Assembly (NCBI RefSeq): GCF_008367235.1
Contig: NZ_VTZS01000002.1
Span: forward strand, 310,001-374,000
DNA length: 64,000 bases
Reading direction: 5' to 3'
From: Pareuzebyella sediminis
Lineage (GTDB): Bacteria > Bacteroidota > Bacteroidia > Flavobacteriales > Flavobacteriaceae
The number at the start of each line of letters is the position of its first letter. Position 1 is the stretch's first letter. The translations under genes and the position numbers were made by a program. The notes under the pieces are model-generated. The model was not told where the DNA came from and ran no database searches. It saw only the letters and a program-made list of their open reading frames with translations. Below are positions 8,587-16,365 of the stretch, piece after piece.

Positions 8587-9210
8587 ATGGAACATCTATT
8601 GATTCTCTTCTTTGCCACTTTTTCAGCCGCTTTTATGGCAACGGTTCCACCCGGACTTTTAAATATGAATGCCGCCAAGGTAAGTGTCGAAAAGGGAAAG
8701 GCGAATGGTATCATTTTTAGTTTTGGGGTATCGACGATGATTATGCTGCAAGCCACTATTGCGGTATATATTTCAAAATTTTTACATAGAAATCCCGAAG
8801 TTGTCGATGTCCTTCTAGAGATAGCTGTAGCCGTCTTTGGCTTTTTAGCGGTGTACTTTTTTTGGGCTGCAGGACATGCCAAAAAGAAGACCAAAAAACT
8901 GGTGAGGGTCAGCCGAAAGAACAGCTACTTTAAAGGAATGTTACTGGCTACGGTCAATCTGTTGACCATACCCTACTATAGTGGACTCAACGTCATGTGG
9001 CACGCCTCAGGGTGGATAAAATTCGAAGTTTGGGATATCGTTACTTTTATATTGGCAGCGGGTACAGGTACGTTCTCGGTGCTGTACATGTACACCATTT
9101 ATTTTAATAAACTGGAAAATAAGACAAACCGGTTTTCGAAAAATTCCAATTATATATTGAGTGCCTTAATGTTCATATTGATGATAATTACCATCGTTAG
9201 ATTGATTTGA
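8587..9210 (+). CDS. LysE-family transporter
   Basis: This 207-residue integral membrane protein has about six hydrophobic segments. The first helix carries the motif ATVPPGLLNMNAAKVSVEKGKANG, which resembles the conserved PGP.N...A...G.r.G signature of LysE/RhtB exporters. Family members export amino acids or related small molecules using the proton gradient. The substrate cannot be read from the sequence. It follows trmB after 3 bp with no functional link; flavobacterial genomes often pack unrelated housekeeping genes this way. Confidence 0.75.
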   Translation: MEHLLILFFATFSAAFMATVPPGLLNMNAAKVSVEKGKANGIIFSFGVSTMIMLQATIAVYISKFLHRNPEVVDVLLEIAVAVFGFLAVYFFWAAGHAKKKTKKLVRVSRKNSYFKGMLLATVNLLTIPYYSGLNVMWHASGWIKFEVWDIVTFILAAGTGTFSVLYMYTIYFNKLENKTNRFSKNSNYILSALMFILMIITIVRLI

Positions 9211-9250
9211 ACTTTTCTTTTGGAAGGCACGACGATGACACTATGAATCG

Positions 9251-9278
9251 TTTGATACATGTTTGTCGTATATCTTTT
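9251..9278 (+). promoter_or_regulatory. Possible Bacteroidota promoter for the alkyltransferase-like gene
   Basis: TATCTTTT (9271-9278) matches the -7 consensus TAnnTTTG at seven of eight positions. TTTG (9251-9254) lies 16 bp upstream as a -33 element, slightly short of the usual spacing. The start codon is at 9296. Confidence 0.4.
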
Positions 9279-9295
9279 TTAATTTGTGACCGATT

Positions 9296-9631
9296 ATGAA
9301 TCCCGATAACAAAAATTTTTTTCAAAAGGTATACGAAGTGGCACGGCAAATACCCGAGGGTAGGGTTACTTCCTACGGGGCCATAGCCAAGTACTTAGGT
9401 ATGGCGCGTAGCGCCAGAATGGTGGGTTGGGCGATGAACGGTGCCGGTAGACTTGAGGGAGTTCCGGCACATAGGGTAGTGAACAAAATCGGACTGTTGA
9501 CCGGAAAACATCATTTCGATGGTACGAACCTGATGCAACAACTATTGGAAAATGAAGGCGTTAAAGTTGTCGATAACCAAATAATCGATTTTGATAAGCA
9601 TTTTTGGGACCCCTTTAAAGAACTTAGATAG
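9296..9631 (+). CDS. Alkyltransferase-like DNA repair protein (ATL), MGMT fold without the acceptor cysteine
   Basis: The 111-residue protein is only the DNA-binding domain of O6-alkylguanine-DNA alkyltransferase: VYEVARQIPEGRVTSYGAIAKYLG, the arginine-bearing helix SARMVGWAM, and the active-site loop VPAHRVV. In true MGMT/Ogt the loop is PCHRV, with Cys as the irreversible alkyl acceptor. Here residue 58 is Ala, as in alkyltransferase-like proteins. These bind O6-alkylguanine, flip it out and hand the lesion to nucleotide excision repair instead of reversing the damage. The final region (IIDFDKHFWDP) is typical of the bacterial group. Confidence 0.87.
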   Translation: MNPDNKNFFQKVYEVARQIPEGRVTSYGAIAKYLGMARSARMVGWAMNGAGRLEGVPAHRVVNKIGLLTGKHHFDGTNLMQQLLENEGVKVVDNQIIDFDKHFWDPFKELR

Positions 9632-9653
9632 GCCTTTCTAAAAAATAGGTCTG

Positions 9654-11003
9654 TTAATCGAAAGTAAGGGTGAAGACCGTATATTCTCTTGAAGTCACCT
9701 GAATGCTGCCACCATGAAGGCGCATTATCTGCTTTGAAAGACTCAAACCGATTCCAGTTCCTGTGTTTTTGGTAGTAAAAAAAGGTACGAAAACCTTATC
9801 GATCAAATCCTCGGGTATACCAGGGCCATTATCGATGACCTGAATATACTTTTTGTTTTTATCATCGATTCCCGCAAGAAATTGAATTCTTCCATCTTCT
9901 TGTTCTGCCAGTGACTGTTGGGCATTTTTTCCCAAATTTACCAGTACCTGGGTAATTTGTTTCTCGTCGATAAACAACAAAAGATCTTCAGGTCTAATTT
10001 TGGTCTCAATGACATTGACAGTACTTTCTTTTCGCTGTCCATCCATTAGTAGTACCACTTTTTCAAAGAGATCATGGGCGGAAATAAGTTCTTTGTCAGG
10101 TTCGGGCACACTGAGAAACGTTCGGTAAGACTGTACAAAACTCATCAAATCATTACCCTGCTTATGAATAACTTCCAATCCTTTAACGGTACTTTTCACA
10201 TGATGATCATTGAACTCTTCCGCAGAAAGTACCTGTTTATCATCTTTAAAATACTTTAAGACAGATTCAGAGATTGATGTTATGGGGGTAATGGTATTCA
10301 TGATTTCATGGGTCAGCACCCGTATCAGTTTTACCCAAGAGTCCGTTTCCTTCTCCTCGAGTTCTTTTCGTATATCCTGCACGATAATCAAGAGCAAAGA
10401 TTGCCTATCGATCGATATGGGGGTAGCTTTTAACGAAAGCTGTGTTTTTTCACGTTCGTTCGTGAGTTGATAAATCTGGTTGTCAAATGGTTTTAGGGCG
10501 GCAAACAGTTCGTAAAGCTTTTTATCGATTTGGTTAAATTGTTTGATATGGTTTAACGGCTGGTAATTGAAAAGTCTTTCCACGGTAGGATTTGAGTACA
10601 AAATATGACCCTTCTTATTAACGGTCAAAATACCGATGTCGGCCTGCTTAAGTATTTCTTGATAATACTGTTCTTGTGCCTGTTTTTTGAGATGAATGTC
10701 CTGAATCATAGTATTGAGTGTATTCAAACTGTGATTCAGTTCTTCAAGGGATTTTACACTGAGTTTTTCGGGAAAGCGAAGGGTAAAATCCTCATTCTTG
10801 ATGGCATCGAAGAAGTAGGCTATTTTACGGTTGGTCTGGTTTACGTACCGAATCAAAAATACGGTCTGAAAAAATAGGAGAATCAAGGCCAGGCCCGCTA
10901 ACATATATTGCGCTCCGAAAAAGAAAAATCCTGATCCTAAGGCGGTCAAAGAAATCATCACGATACGAAACAACAACTGTAAATAAATATGTCGGCTTAC
11001 CAT
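9654..11003 (-). CDS. NtrB/NtrY-like membrane histidine kinase, partner of the sigma-54 regulator
   Basis: The 449-residue kinase has two adjacent membrane helices (about 10-28 and 33-52), a HAMP-like linker (about 55-105) and a PAS domain (about 110-210; ADIGILTVNKKGHILYSNPTVERLF). The phosphotransfer domain has the H-box VLTHEIMNTITPI (H232). The ATPase domain ends with NLGKNAQQSL, DNGPGIP, FFTTKNTGTGIGLSLSKQI. The H-box style is that of kinases paired with NtrC-type regulators. With hardly any periplasmic part, the input is probably membrane-borne or cytoplasmic (PAS). It lies 113 bp downstream of the regulator gene on the same strand, and the pair faces away from the efflux array it probably controls. 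Confidence 0.87.
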   Translation of the reverse strand: MVSRHIYLQLLFRIVMISLTALGSGFFFFGAQYMLAGLALILLFFQTVFLIRYVNQTNRKIAYFFDAIKNEDFTLRFPEKLSVKSLEELNHSLNTLNTMIQDIHLKKQAQEQYYQEILKQADIGILTVNKKGHILYSNPTVERLFNYQPLNHIKQFNQIDKKLYELFAALKPFDNQIYQLTNEREKTQLSLKATPISIDRQSLLLIIVQDIRKELEEKETDSWVKLIRVLTHEIMNTITPITSISESVLKYFKDDKQVLSAEEFNDHHVKSTVKGLEVIHKQGNDLMSFVQSYRTFLSVPEPDKELISAHDLFEKVVLLMDGQRKESTVNVIETKIRPEDLLLFIDEKQITQVLVNLGKNAQQSLAEQEDGRIQFLAGIDDKNKKYIQVIDNGPGIPEDLIDKVFVPFFTTKNTGTGIGLSLSKQIMRLHGGSIQVTSREYTVFTLTFD

Positions 11004-11116
11004 TTCAGAAATTCAAGTTCGAAAGTTATAATTTTAGGATGGAGACTTGCTGGTTATACTTCAATCCCGAGAAGTGCTTCAGCCTATGGGATTGAAAAAT
11101 CATGAACCGGTAGCCG

Positions 11117-12484
11117 TTACTCTTTTCCCAATTTTTTCATTTTATTGTATAAGGTCTGTCTAGAAATACCTAATTGCTCTGCAGCGGCACTATAGTTTCC
11201 ATCGTTTCGGTTTAATGCGTTCGTAATCATAATCAGTTCCATTTCCTCTAAGGTTTCGGGGCCTGTATCTATAGAAATCGCAGATTTCGTTTGTAATAGG
11301 AAGTCTTCCGGTTTCAATATGTTTCCTTCGGAAAGAATGACCGCCCTTTCCATGGTATGTAGTAATTCGCGAACGTTTCCGGGCCACGAATAGGCCATTA
11401 ATTTCTCTTGGGCCGATTGGTTGATTCGTAAGCCGGGCTTTCCATATTTGACGGTGAATTTTTTCAGATAGAAATCGGCCAAGACCAATATGTCTCCTTC
11501 GCGCTCCCGTAAGGGGGGAACTTCTACCCGAATGGTATTGATACGATAGAGCAGGTCTTCCCGAAAGAGTCCGTCGGCGACCATTTTTTCAAGGTTCACG
11601 TTAGTGGCACAGATCAATCGGATATCGACGGGAATGGTCTTATTAGAACCTACTCTGACAATCGTTTTATTCTGAATGGCGGAGAGAAGTTTGGCCTGCG
11701 CCTGCAAGGATAGATTCCCAATTTCATCCAAAAAAAGTGTGCCCCCGTTCGCGGCTTCGAATTTTCCGGCGCGATCTTCTTTGGCGTCGGTGAAGGAGCC
11801 TTTGATATGACCGAAAAGTTCACTTTCGAAAAGACTTTCCGCTATAGATCCCATATCTACCGATATGAACACTTCGTTGTTACGGCCAGAAAGTTTATGT
11901 ACCTCCCTTGCAATAAGCTCTTTTCCTGTACCATTTTCACCGGTAATAAGTACATTAACATCGGTTTTTGCGACCTTTGACACCAATTTCAAAACCGTAT
12001 TCAAAGACCTCGAATTTCCGATAATATAATTACTGTTTTGGTTGATAACCTGTTTTAAGTTATTCTCCTTTTGCTTGAGCTGATTGACTTGTTTCTGCGA
12101 TTTTCGCAATTCATGGGCAGATTTTACAGTGGCGAGCAACTTGTCATTGTTCCAAGGTTTGAGCACAAAATCGGCGGCCCCTTCCTTTAATGCCTTTACG
12201 GCCAAATCTACGGCTCCATAGGCCGTCATCATAATCACCGAAATCTGGGGAGCTTTTTTTCGAATTTCACGCAGCCAGTAAAGACCTTCGTTTCCTGAAT
12301 TCACGCCTGCCGAAAAGTTCATATCCAATAAAACGATGTCATAATCCTGCAAATCCGGGAATGAAGAAATCTGGTTGGGGTTTGATATGGCTTTTACCCA
12401 CTTGTATTCAAATTGAAGCAGAATTTCAAGGGCACTGAGCACACTTTTATTGTCATCGATGACCAGAATTTTAGCGTCTACCAT
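11117..12484 (-). CDS. NtrC-family sigma-54-dependent response regulator
   Basis: The ATG at 12484 (MVDAKILVIDD) is chosen because the receiver domain begins there; an upstream ATG would add 26 unrelated residues. The protein is 455 residues. The receiver has the pocket IDD at 9-11, phosphoacceptor D54, and K110 in FVLKPW. The AAA+ domain has a Walker A motif GENGTGKE (182-189), the sigma-54 contact loop written GSFTDA (229-234) instead of GAFTGA, and a Walker B motif GGTLFLDEI. The Fis-type helix-turn-helix is at the C-terminus (NYSAAAEQLGISRQTLYNKMKKLG). Such proteins bind paired palindromes upstream and drive open-complex formation by sigma-54 RNA polymerase. Three matching enhancer-plus-promoter modules occur at 12631, 31140 and 38622, so the tolC/permease array is the likely regulon. 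Confidence 0.92.
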   Translation of the reverse strand: MVDAKILVIDDNKSVLSALEILLQFEYKWVKAISNPNQISSFPDLQDYDIVLLDMNFSAGVNSGNEGLYWLREIRKKAPQISVIMMTAYGAVDLAVKALKEGAADFVLKPWNNDKLLATVKSAHELRKSQKQVNQLKQKENNLKQVINQNSNYIIGNSRSLNTVLKLVSKVAKTDVNVLITGENGTGKELIAREVHKLSGRNNEVFISVDMGSIAESLFESELFGHIKGSFTDAKEDRAGKFEAANGGTLFLDEIGNLSLQAQAKLLSAIQNKTIVRVGSNKTIPVDIRLICATNVNLEKMVADGLFREDLLYRINTIRVEVPPLREREGDILVLADFYLKKFTVKYGKPGLRINQSAQEKLMAYSWPGNVRELLHTMERAVILSEGNILKPEDFLLQTKSAISIDTGPETLEEMELIMITNALNRNDGNYSAAAEQLGISRQTLYNKMKKLGKE

Positions 12485-12582
12485 GAGGTGTAGTATTTTT
12501 AGGCTATATCCATTTACACATATCGTTCCGATTTTAAAAGTGCAAACAGGGAACTCCCCCAATCCTCGAAAAAGAGGCGGAC

Positions 12583-12612
12583 CATAGGTAGTGTTAAAAC
12601 TACGATTTGCAA
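12583..12612 (-). promoter_or_regulatory. Probable vegetative promoter of the sigma-54 regulator gene
   Basis: On the minus strand TACCTATG (12583-12590) matches TAnnTTTG at seven of eight positions. TTG (12610-12612) lies exactly 19 bp upstream. Initiation here would leave a leader of about 90 nt before the ATG at 12484. The paired operators at 12631-12669 begin 18 bp behind the -33 box, so the regulator could also act on its own promoter. Confidence 0.5.
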
Positions 12613-12630
12613 TTAATATAAGTATCGATA

Positions 12631-12669
12631 TGTCAAATATTTTGACAAATACTGTATAAGTATTTTACA
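12631..12669 (+). promoter_or_regulatory. Enhancer module C: two 17-bp palindromic operators upstream of the tolC-like gene
   Basis: TGTCAAATATTTTGACA (12631-12647) is a perfect dyad with arms TGTCAAA/TTTGACA. TGTATAAGTATTTTACA (12653-12669) is a degenerate copy. The two start 22 bp apart, about two helical turns, so dimers bound to them would face the same side of the DNA. The first operator starts 102 bp before the -24 element. This paired arrangement is typical of NtrC-type binding sites, and the same pair recurs at 31140 and 38622. Confidence 0.75.
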
Positions 12670-12713
12670 ATTTGAAGAGAGGGTGTCGAGGATTTAGATT
12701 TTATACATCTGAT

Positions 12714-12748
12714 AATCAATAAATTAAAGTCTTGGCATAAGAGTGGTA
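12714..12748 (+). promoter_or_regulatory. IHF-like site and sigma-54-like promoter of the tolC operon
   Basis: AATCAATAAATTA (12714-12726) fits the IHF consensus WATCAAnnnnTTR at every position. TGGCAT (12733-12738) supplies the -24 element (invariant GG present), and TGGT follows at the -12 spacing, with GT where GC is usual. Initiation would be near 12758, about 15 nt before the start codon at 12774. A nearby TGGCAC (12756-12761) was not chosen because its -12 GC is one base out of register and it would leave almost no leader. Enhancer, bending site and promoter together form the standard sigma-54 layout. Confidence 0.65.
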
Positions 12749-12773
12749 GGTACTTTGGCACATCAAATAGCAT

Positions 12774-14123
12774 ATGAATCAAGTTTTAAAAATAGTAGTC
12801 TTTCTTTCGGTCTTTGGGTCCATGACCCTGACCGCCCAAGATACGTGGACGTTGAACGAGTGCGTCGAGTATGCCCTGGAAAACAATTTACAGCTTAAGG
12901 ATTTTAAATACACCACTGAAGCTGGAAGGGAGAGCTACCGCCAATCGATTAGAAATCTTTTGCCAAGGGTAAATGGTTCCTCCAATTATGTAATCAATTT
13001 TGGGCGGAGCACCGATCCGTTTACAAATGATGTGGTGACTACGGATTTCTTCTCTAATAACTATTCGCTTGAGACCTCTATCGATTTGTTCAGGGGTTTT
13101 CAGAAGTTGAACACCATTAAATCCACCCAGTTTTTATATAAGGCCGCCAAGGAAGAAACCGTGCAGCAAAAATACCTATTGGCATTTAGGGTGATGCAGG
13201 CATTTTATGATATTCAGTTTTTTGAAGGGCTAGTTGCCATCTCAAAAGAGCAGCTCGAAGTCTCACAGAACAACTTCGATTTGGTGAGAAAACAAATCGA
13301 ACTAGGATTGAAAGCCGGGGCCGATCTTTATGAAGCGGAATCACTTTTGTTAACGGATAAACTCAACCTGACCCAAAGCAAGAATCAATTAGTGGCCGCT
13401 AAGCTGGCATTGATACAGGAAATGAATTTGGAAGGGGTGTCCGACATTCGCATCCAAAATGAACTTCCGCAAGACCTTGATGAAGGTGGTACCTTTGTAG
13501 CACAGTCCGATTCCATATTTGCGGAAGCCAAGAATTTTATGCCCATTTTGAAAGCGCAGGAACTGCGGGCGAAAGCCGCCAAAAAACAGGTAGCGGCTGC
13601 CAAGGGAGGGCTCTTTCCATCCCTGTCGTTCTTTGCCGGAATGGGAACGGGGTATTTTGAAACTACTCGCGATTCCCTGGGCAATACCCTTCCTTTTCGC
13701 GATCAATTTCGTGACAACACCTTCCAATTTGTAGGGGTCAGTTTGAACGTGCCAATCAGCAATGCATGGTCGGCCCATTCAAGGGTGAAACAACAAAAAA
13801 TCGAACGCCTCCGGGCAGAAAATAATCTTGAGGTACAGCAACAGGTAATCTTTCAAACCATTCAACAATTGGTGCAAGACTATAATTCACTCTCCGTAGA
13901 GCTCGAGCAAAGTTCACAAAAAGTAAAAGCCCAGCGCTTGTCTTTTACGATAGCGCAAAAGCGCTACGAAAAGGGATTGATCAATGCGCTCGAATTATTT
14001 ACCGCCAAGAACCTTTTTGCCAGTGCCCAAAACGAAAACCTGCAAGTAAGGCTTCGCGCAGAGGTGAACAAAAGCACTCTTGATTTCTATAGGGGCTTAC
14101 CCGTATTTGACATCGGAGGTTAG
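12774..14123 (+). CDS. TolC-family outer membrane efflux protein
   Basis: The 449-residue protein has a signal peptide (about residues 1-21, ending LTAQ) and two outer-membrane efflux repeats. The first starts at DTWTLNECVEYALENNLQLKD; long coiled-coil helices surround the strand regions FGRSTDPFTND and LSLNVPISN. Trimers of such proteins form the outer-membrane and periplasmic channel of tripartite pumps. It is the first gene after a sigma-54-type promoter and is followed by MacA-like and ATPase genes. It is the only channel gene in the array, so it may serve all thirteen permeases or only those of the first transcription unit. Confidence 0.9.
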   Translation: MNQVLKIVVFLSVFGSMTLTAQDTWTLNECVEYALENNLQLKDFKYTTEAGRESYRQSIRNLLPRVNGSSNYVINFGRSTDPFTNDVVTTDFFSNNYSLETSIDLFRGFQKLNTIKSTQFLYKAAKEETVQQKYLLAFRVMQAFYDIQFFEGLVAISKEQLEVSQNNFDLVRKQIELGLKAGADLYEAESLLLTDKLNLTQSKNQLVAAKLALIQEMNLEGVSDIRIQNELPQDLDEGGTFVAQSDSIFAEAKNFMPILKAQELRAKAAKKQVAAAKGGLFPSLSFFAGMGTGYFETTRDSLGNTLPFRDQFRDNTFQFVGVSLNVPISNAWSAHSRVKQQKIERLRAENNLEVQQQVIFQTIQQLVQDYNSLSVELEQSSQKVKAQRLSFTIAQKRYEKGLINALELFTAKNLFASAQNENLQVRLRAEVNKSTLDFYRGLPVFDIGG

Positions 14124-14194
14124 TTAAGGTAAGAAATAAAACCAGGTCGTGCGATAGAGTCACGGCGACACTTGAATTTGAATTAGACTAAAAA

Positions 14195-15445
14195 ATGGAT
14201 ATACAATTAGAAAAGAAAAAGGGATTACGGCCAAAACATTTCGGCTATATAGCACTCGGTCTACTCGTGCTTTTTATGGGGTACCAGTTAATTTTTGCGA
14301 GTTCCGTATCCACATTTAGAACGGATAAGGAAAAACTTACCATTGCTCAGGTCACTCAGGGCAAGTTTGACGATTATATTACCATTAATGGTAACGTAGC
14401 ACCTATTGCCACTATTTATATGGACGCTTATGAAGGCGGCCGTGTTAGCGAAAAATTAATCGAAGAGGGTGCCATGGTGAAAAAAGGGGATATTATTTTG
14501 AAGCTTGAGAACATGAGTCTCTATGAACAGATACTTCAAAGTGAGAGCAACCTGGCACTTAAGCAGAACGATCTTCGGTCGACAAAGCTAAACTTCGATT
14601 CAAGGCTTGTGGAGGGGAAAAAATCATTGGCTACGGCCAGTACTGACCTTCATAGGCTACAACGGAATTTCGAACAGAATCAATCCCTGTTCGATGATGA
14701 GCTTATTTCGAAGGAAGAGTATCTGAAGTCAAAAGAAGATTACGAGCTTTCTAAAAAGCAGTTTGAAATTGTAAAAATGCAAACGGAAAATGATCAAGAG
14801 CTCGCCGAAACGTCCCTGAAGGGTCTCGACGCAGATTTGGCAAGAATGCAGAAAACCCTCGGAATGGTATACCAACGCTTAGACCACCTAAACGTTCGCG
14901 CTCCTGCAGATGGCCAGCTCGGGTTTCTTGATGCCGAAATAGGCCAGAGCATATCCCAGGGCGAGCGCATCGGACAGATCAACGTATTGACCGATTATAA
15001 GATCGAAGCCAATATCGATGAACACTATATTGACCGCGTACAGCGTGATTTGACCGCTGTTCTTGAGCGTAATGGTACGGATTATCCATTGCGTGTGCGC
15101 AAAGTGTATCCCGAAGTACGAAACGGAAGGTTCAAGGTAGACTTGGTCTTTACCGAAGACAAACCCGAGACGATCCGTACGGGCCAAAGCTACAATATTC
15201 GACTGCAGTTAGGGGAGTCGAGCGAAGCCTTACTTCTTCCGAAGGGTAGCTTTTTCCAAAGCACGGGCGGTCAATGGATTTTTGTGGTCAATTCCGATGG
15301 GGATGAAGCCTTGCAACGAAACATCCGCATAGGTAAGCAGAATTCTAGATATTATGAGGTATTGGAAGGCCTTCAAGATGGCGAAAAAGTGATTACCAGC
15401 AATTACGATAGCTTTGGGGAAGCAGAAAAAATAGTACTAAAATAA
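14195..15445 (+). CDS. MacA-like periplasmic adaptor (HlyD/RND membrane fusion family)
   Basis: The 416-residue adaptor has one N-terminal membrane anchor (about 17-36) and then a split biotinyl-lipoyl-like domain (VAPIATIYMDAYEGGRVSEKLIEEGAMVKKGDIILKLEN and VRAPADGQLGFLDAEIGQSISQGERI). Between the halves is a long alpha-helical hairpin (about 110-230, heptad-rich, e.g. SKEEYLKSKEDYELSKKQFE). A beta-barrel and a membrane-proximal domain follow. Adaptors of this type bridge a MacB-type permease to TolC. It lies 71 bp after the tolC-like gene and 69 bp before the ATPase, the usual order for a complete MacAB-TolC-type pump. It is the only adaptor in the array. Confidence 0.9.
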   Translation: MDIQLEKKKGLRPKHFGYIALGLLVLFMGYQLIFASSVSTFRTDKEKLTIAQVTQGKFDDYITINGNVAPIATIYMDAYEGGRVSEKLIEEGAMVKKGDIILKLENMSLYEQILQSESNLALKQNDLRSTKLNFDSRLVEGKKSLATASTDLHRLQRNFEQNQSLFDDELISKEEYLKSKEDYELSKKQFEIVKMQTENDQELAETSLKGLDADLARMQKTLGMVYQRLDHLNVRAPADGQLGFLDAEIGQSISQGERIGQINVLTDYKIEANIDEHYIDRVQRDLTAVLERNGTDYPLRVRKVYPEVRNGRFKVDLVFTEDKPETIRTGQSYNIRLQLGESSEALLLPKGSFFQSTGGQWIFVVNSDGDEALQRNIRIGKQNSRYYEVLEGLQDGEKVITSNYDSFGEAEKIVLK

Positions 15446-15514
15446 AGCCTTAACTGTCACATCTTGAATAGATAGACGTCAATAGTATAAACAGCTTATT
15501 AATTCAGTCAAAAA

Positions 15515-16210
15515 ATGATACAGATTCAAAACCTAAAAAAAAGTTTTAGAACCGAAGAGGTCGAAACCCTCGCTTTAAACAAGGTAAACCTCAGTGTAGA
15601 AGAAGGAGAATTTGCCGCCATAATGGGCCCCTCGGGCTGTGGTAAATCGACCCTGTTAAATATTATCGGCATGCTCGACAACCCTACAGAGGGTAGTTAC
15701 AAATTTGCCGGCCATGAGGTCGGTGGTCTAAAAGAACGGCAGCGCACCGAACTTCGAAAAGGGAACCTTGGCTTCGTTTTTCAAAGTTTTAACCTTATCG
15801 ACGAGCTGACAGTTTTCGAAAATGTAGAACTGCCGTTGATTTATCTCAAAGAGAATAAAAGCAGTCGCAAAGAAAAGGTGATGAAGGTCTTGGAGCGGAT
15901 GAAAATTGCACACCGCGCCAAACATTTCCCACACCAATTATCCGGTGGGCAACAACAAAGGGTAGCCATTGCCCGGGCTGTTGTTACCAATCCGAAATTG
16001 ATATTGGCCGATGAGCCTACGGGAAACCTTGATTCAAAAAATGGGTTGGAGGTCATGAACCTATTGACCGAGTTGAACCAAGAAGGCACCACTATCGTAA
16101 TGGTAACCCATTCGGACCATGATTCCCATTTTGCGCACCGGATCATTAATTTATTCGACGGGCAAATTGTCACCGAGAGTAAAAACAGGGCTATCGGAGC
16201 CATCATATGA
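15515..16210 (+). CDS. MacB/LolD-type ABC ATPase, first of two in the array
   Basis: The 231-residue ATPase has all the standard motifs: Walker A GPSGCGKST (about 39-47), Q-loop in FVFQSFNLIDELTVFENVELPL, signature LSGGQQQR (about 143), Walker [11 protein letters not shown]-loop GNLDS and the H-loop His in VTHSDHD. The insertion and length match the MacB/LolD/FtsE group, which drives permeases that transmit force across the membrane rather than passing substrate through a channel. The thirteen permeases downstream lack their own nucleotide-binding domains, so this subunit is the likely shared motor. Its canonical motifs contrast with the altered second ATPase at 48499. Confidence 0.93.
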   Translation: MIQIQNLKKSFRTEEVETLALNKVNLSVEEGEFAAIMGPSGCGKSTLLNIIGMLDNPTEGSYKFAGHEVGGLKERQRTELRKGNLGFVFQSFNLIDELTVFENVELPLIYLKENKSSRKEKVMKVLERMKIAHRAKHFPHQLSGGQQQRVAIARAVVTNPKLILADEPTGNLDSKNGLEVMNLLTELNQEGTTIVMVTHSDHDSHFAHRIINLFDGQIVTESKNRAIGAII

Positions 16211-16365
16211 GCTGCTTAACAACTCTGGTGTTCGTCGAGGGGGCGATCAGGGATATAAAAAATATAAAAAAGAAAAGGGAGTTTATTCATCAATCAATAG
16301 TCAATCGACCGGCCAAACTTTTCTCCTAATCAGGGAAATGAAACATTAGTCAAAAAACGAGTACC

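Noticed and set aside
12756-12771. TGGCAC just before the tolC-like start codon as the sigma-54 promoter
   Set aside because: Its GC is one base off the required spacing and transcription would begin inside the coding region. The TGGCAT at 12733 has the same position relative to the IHF-like site and enhancer as in the other two modules.
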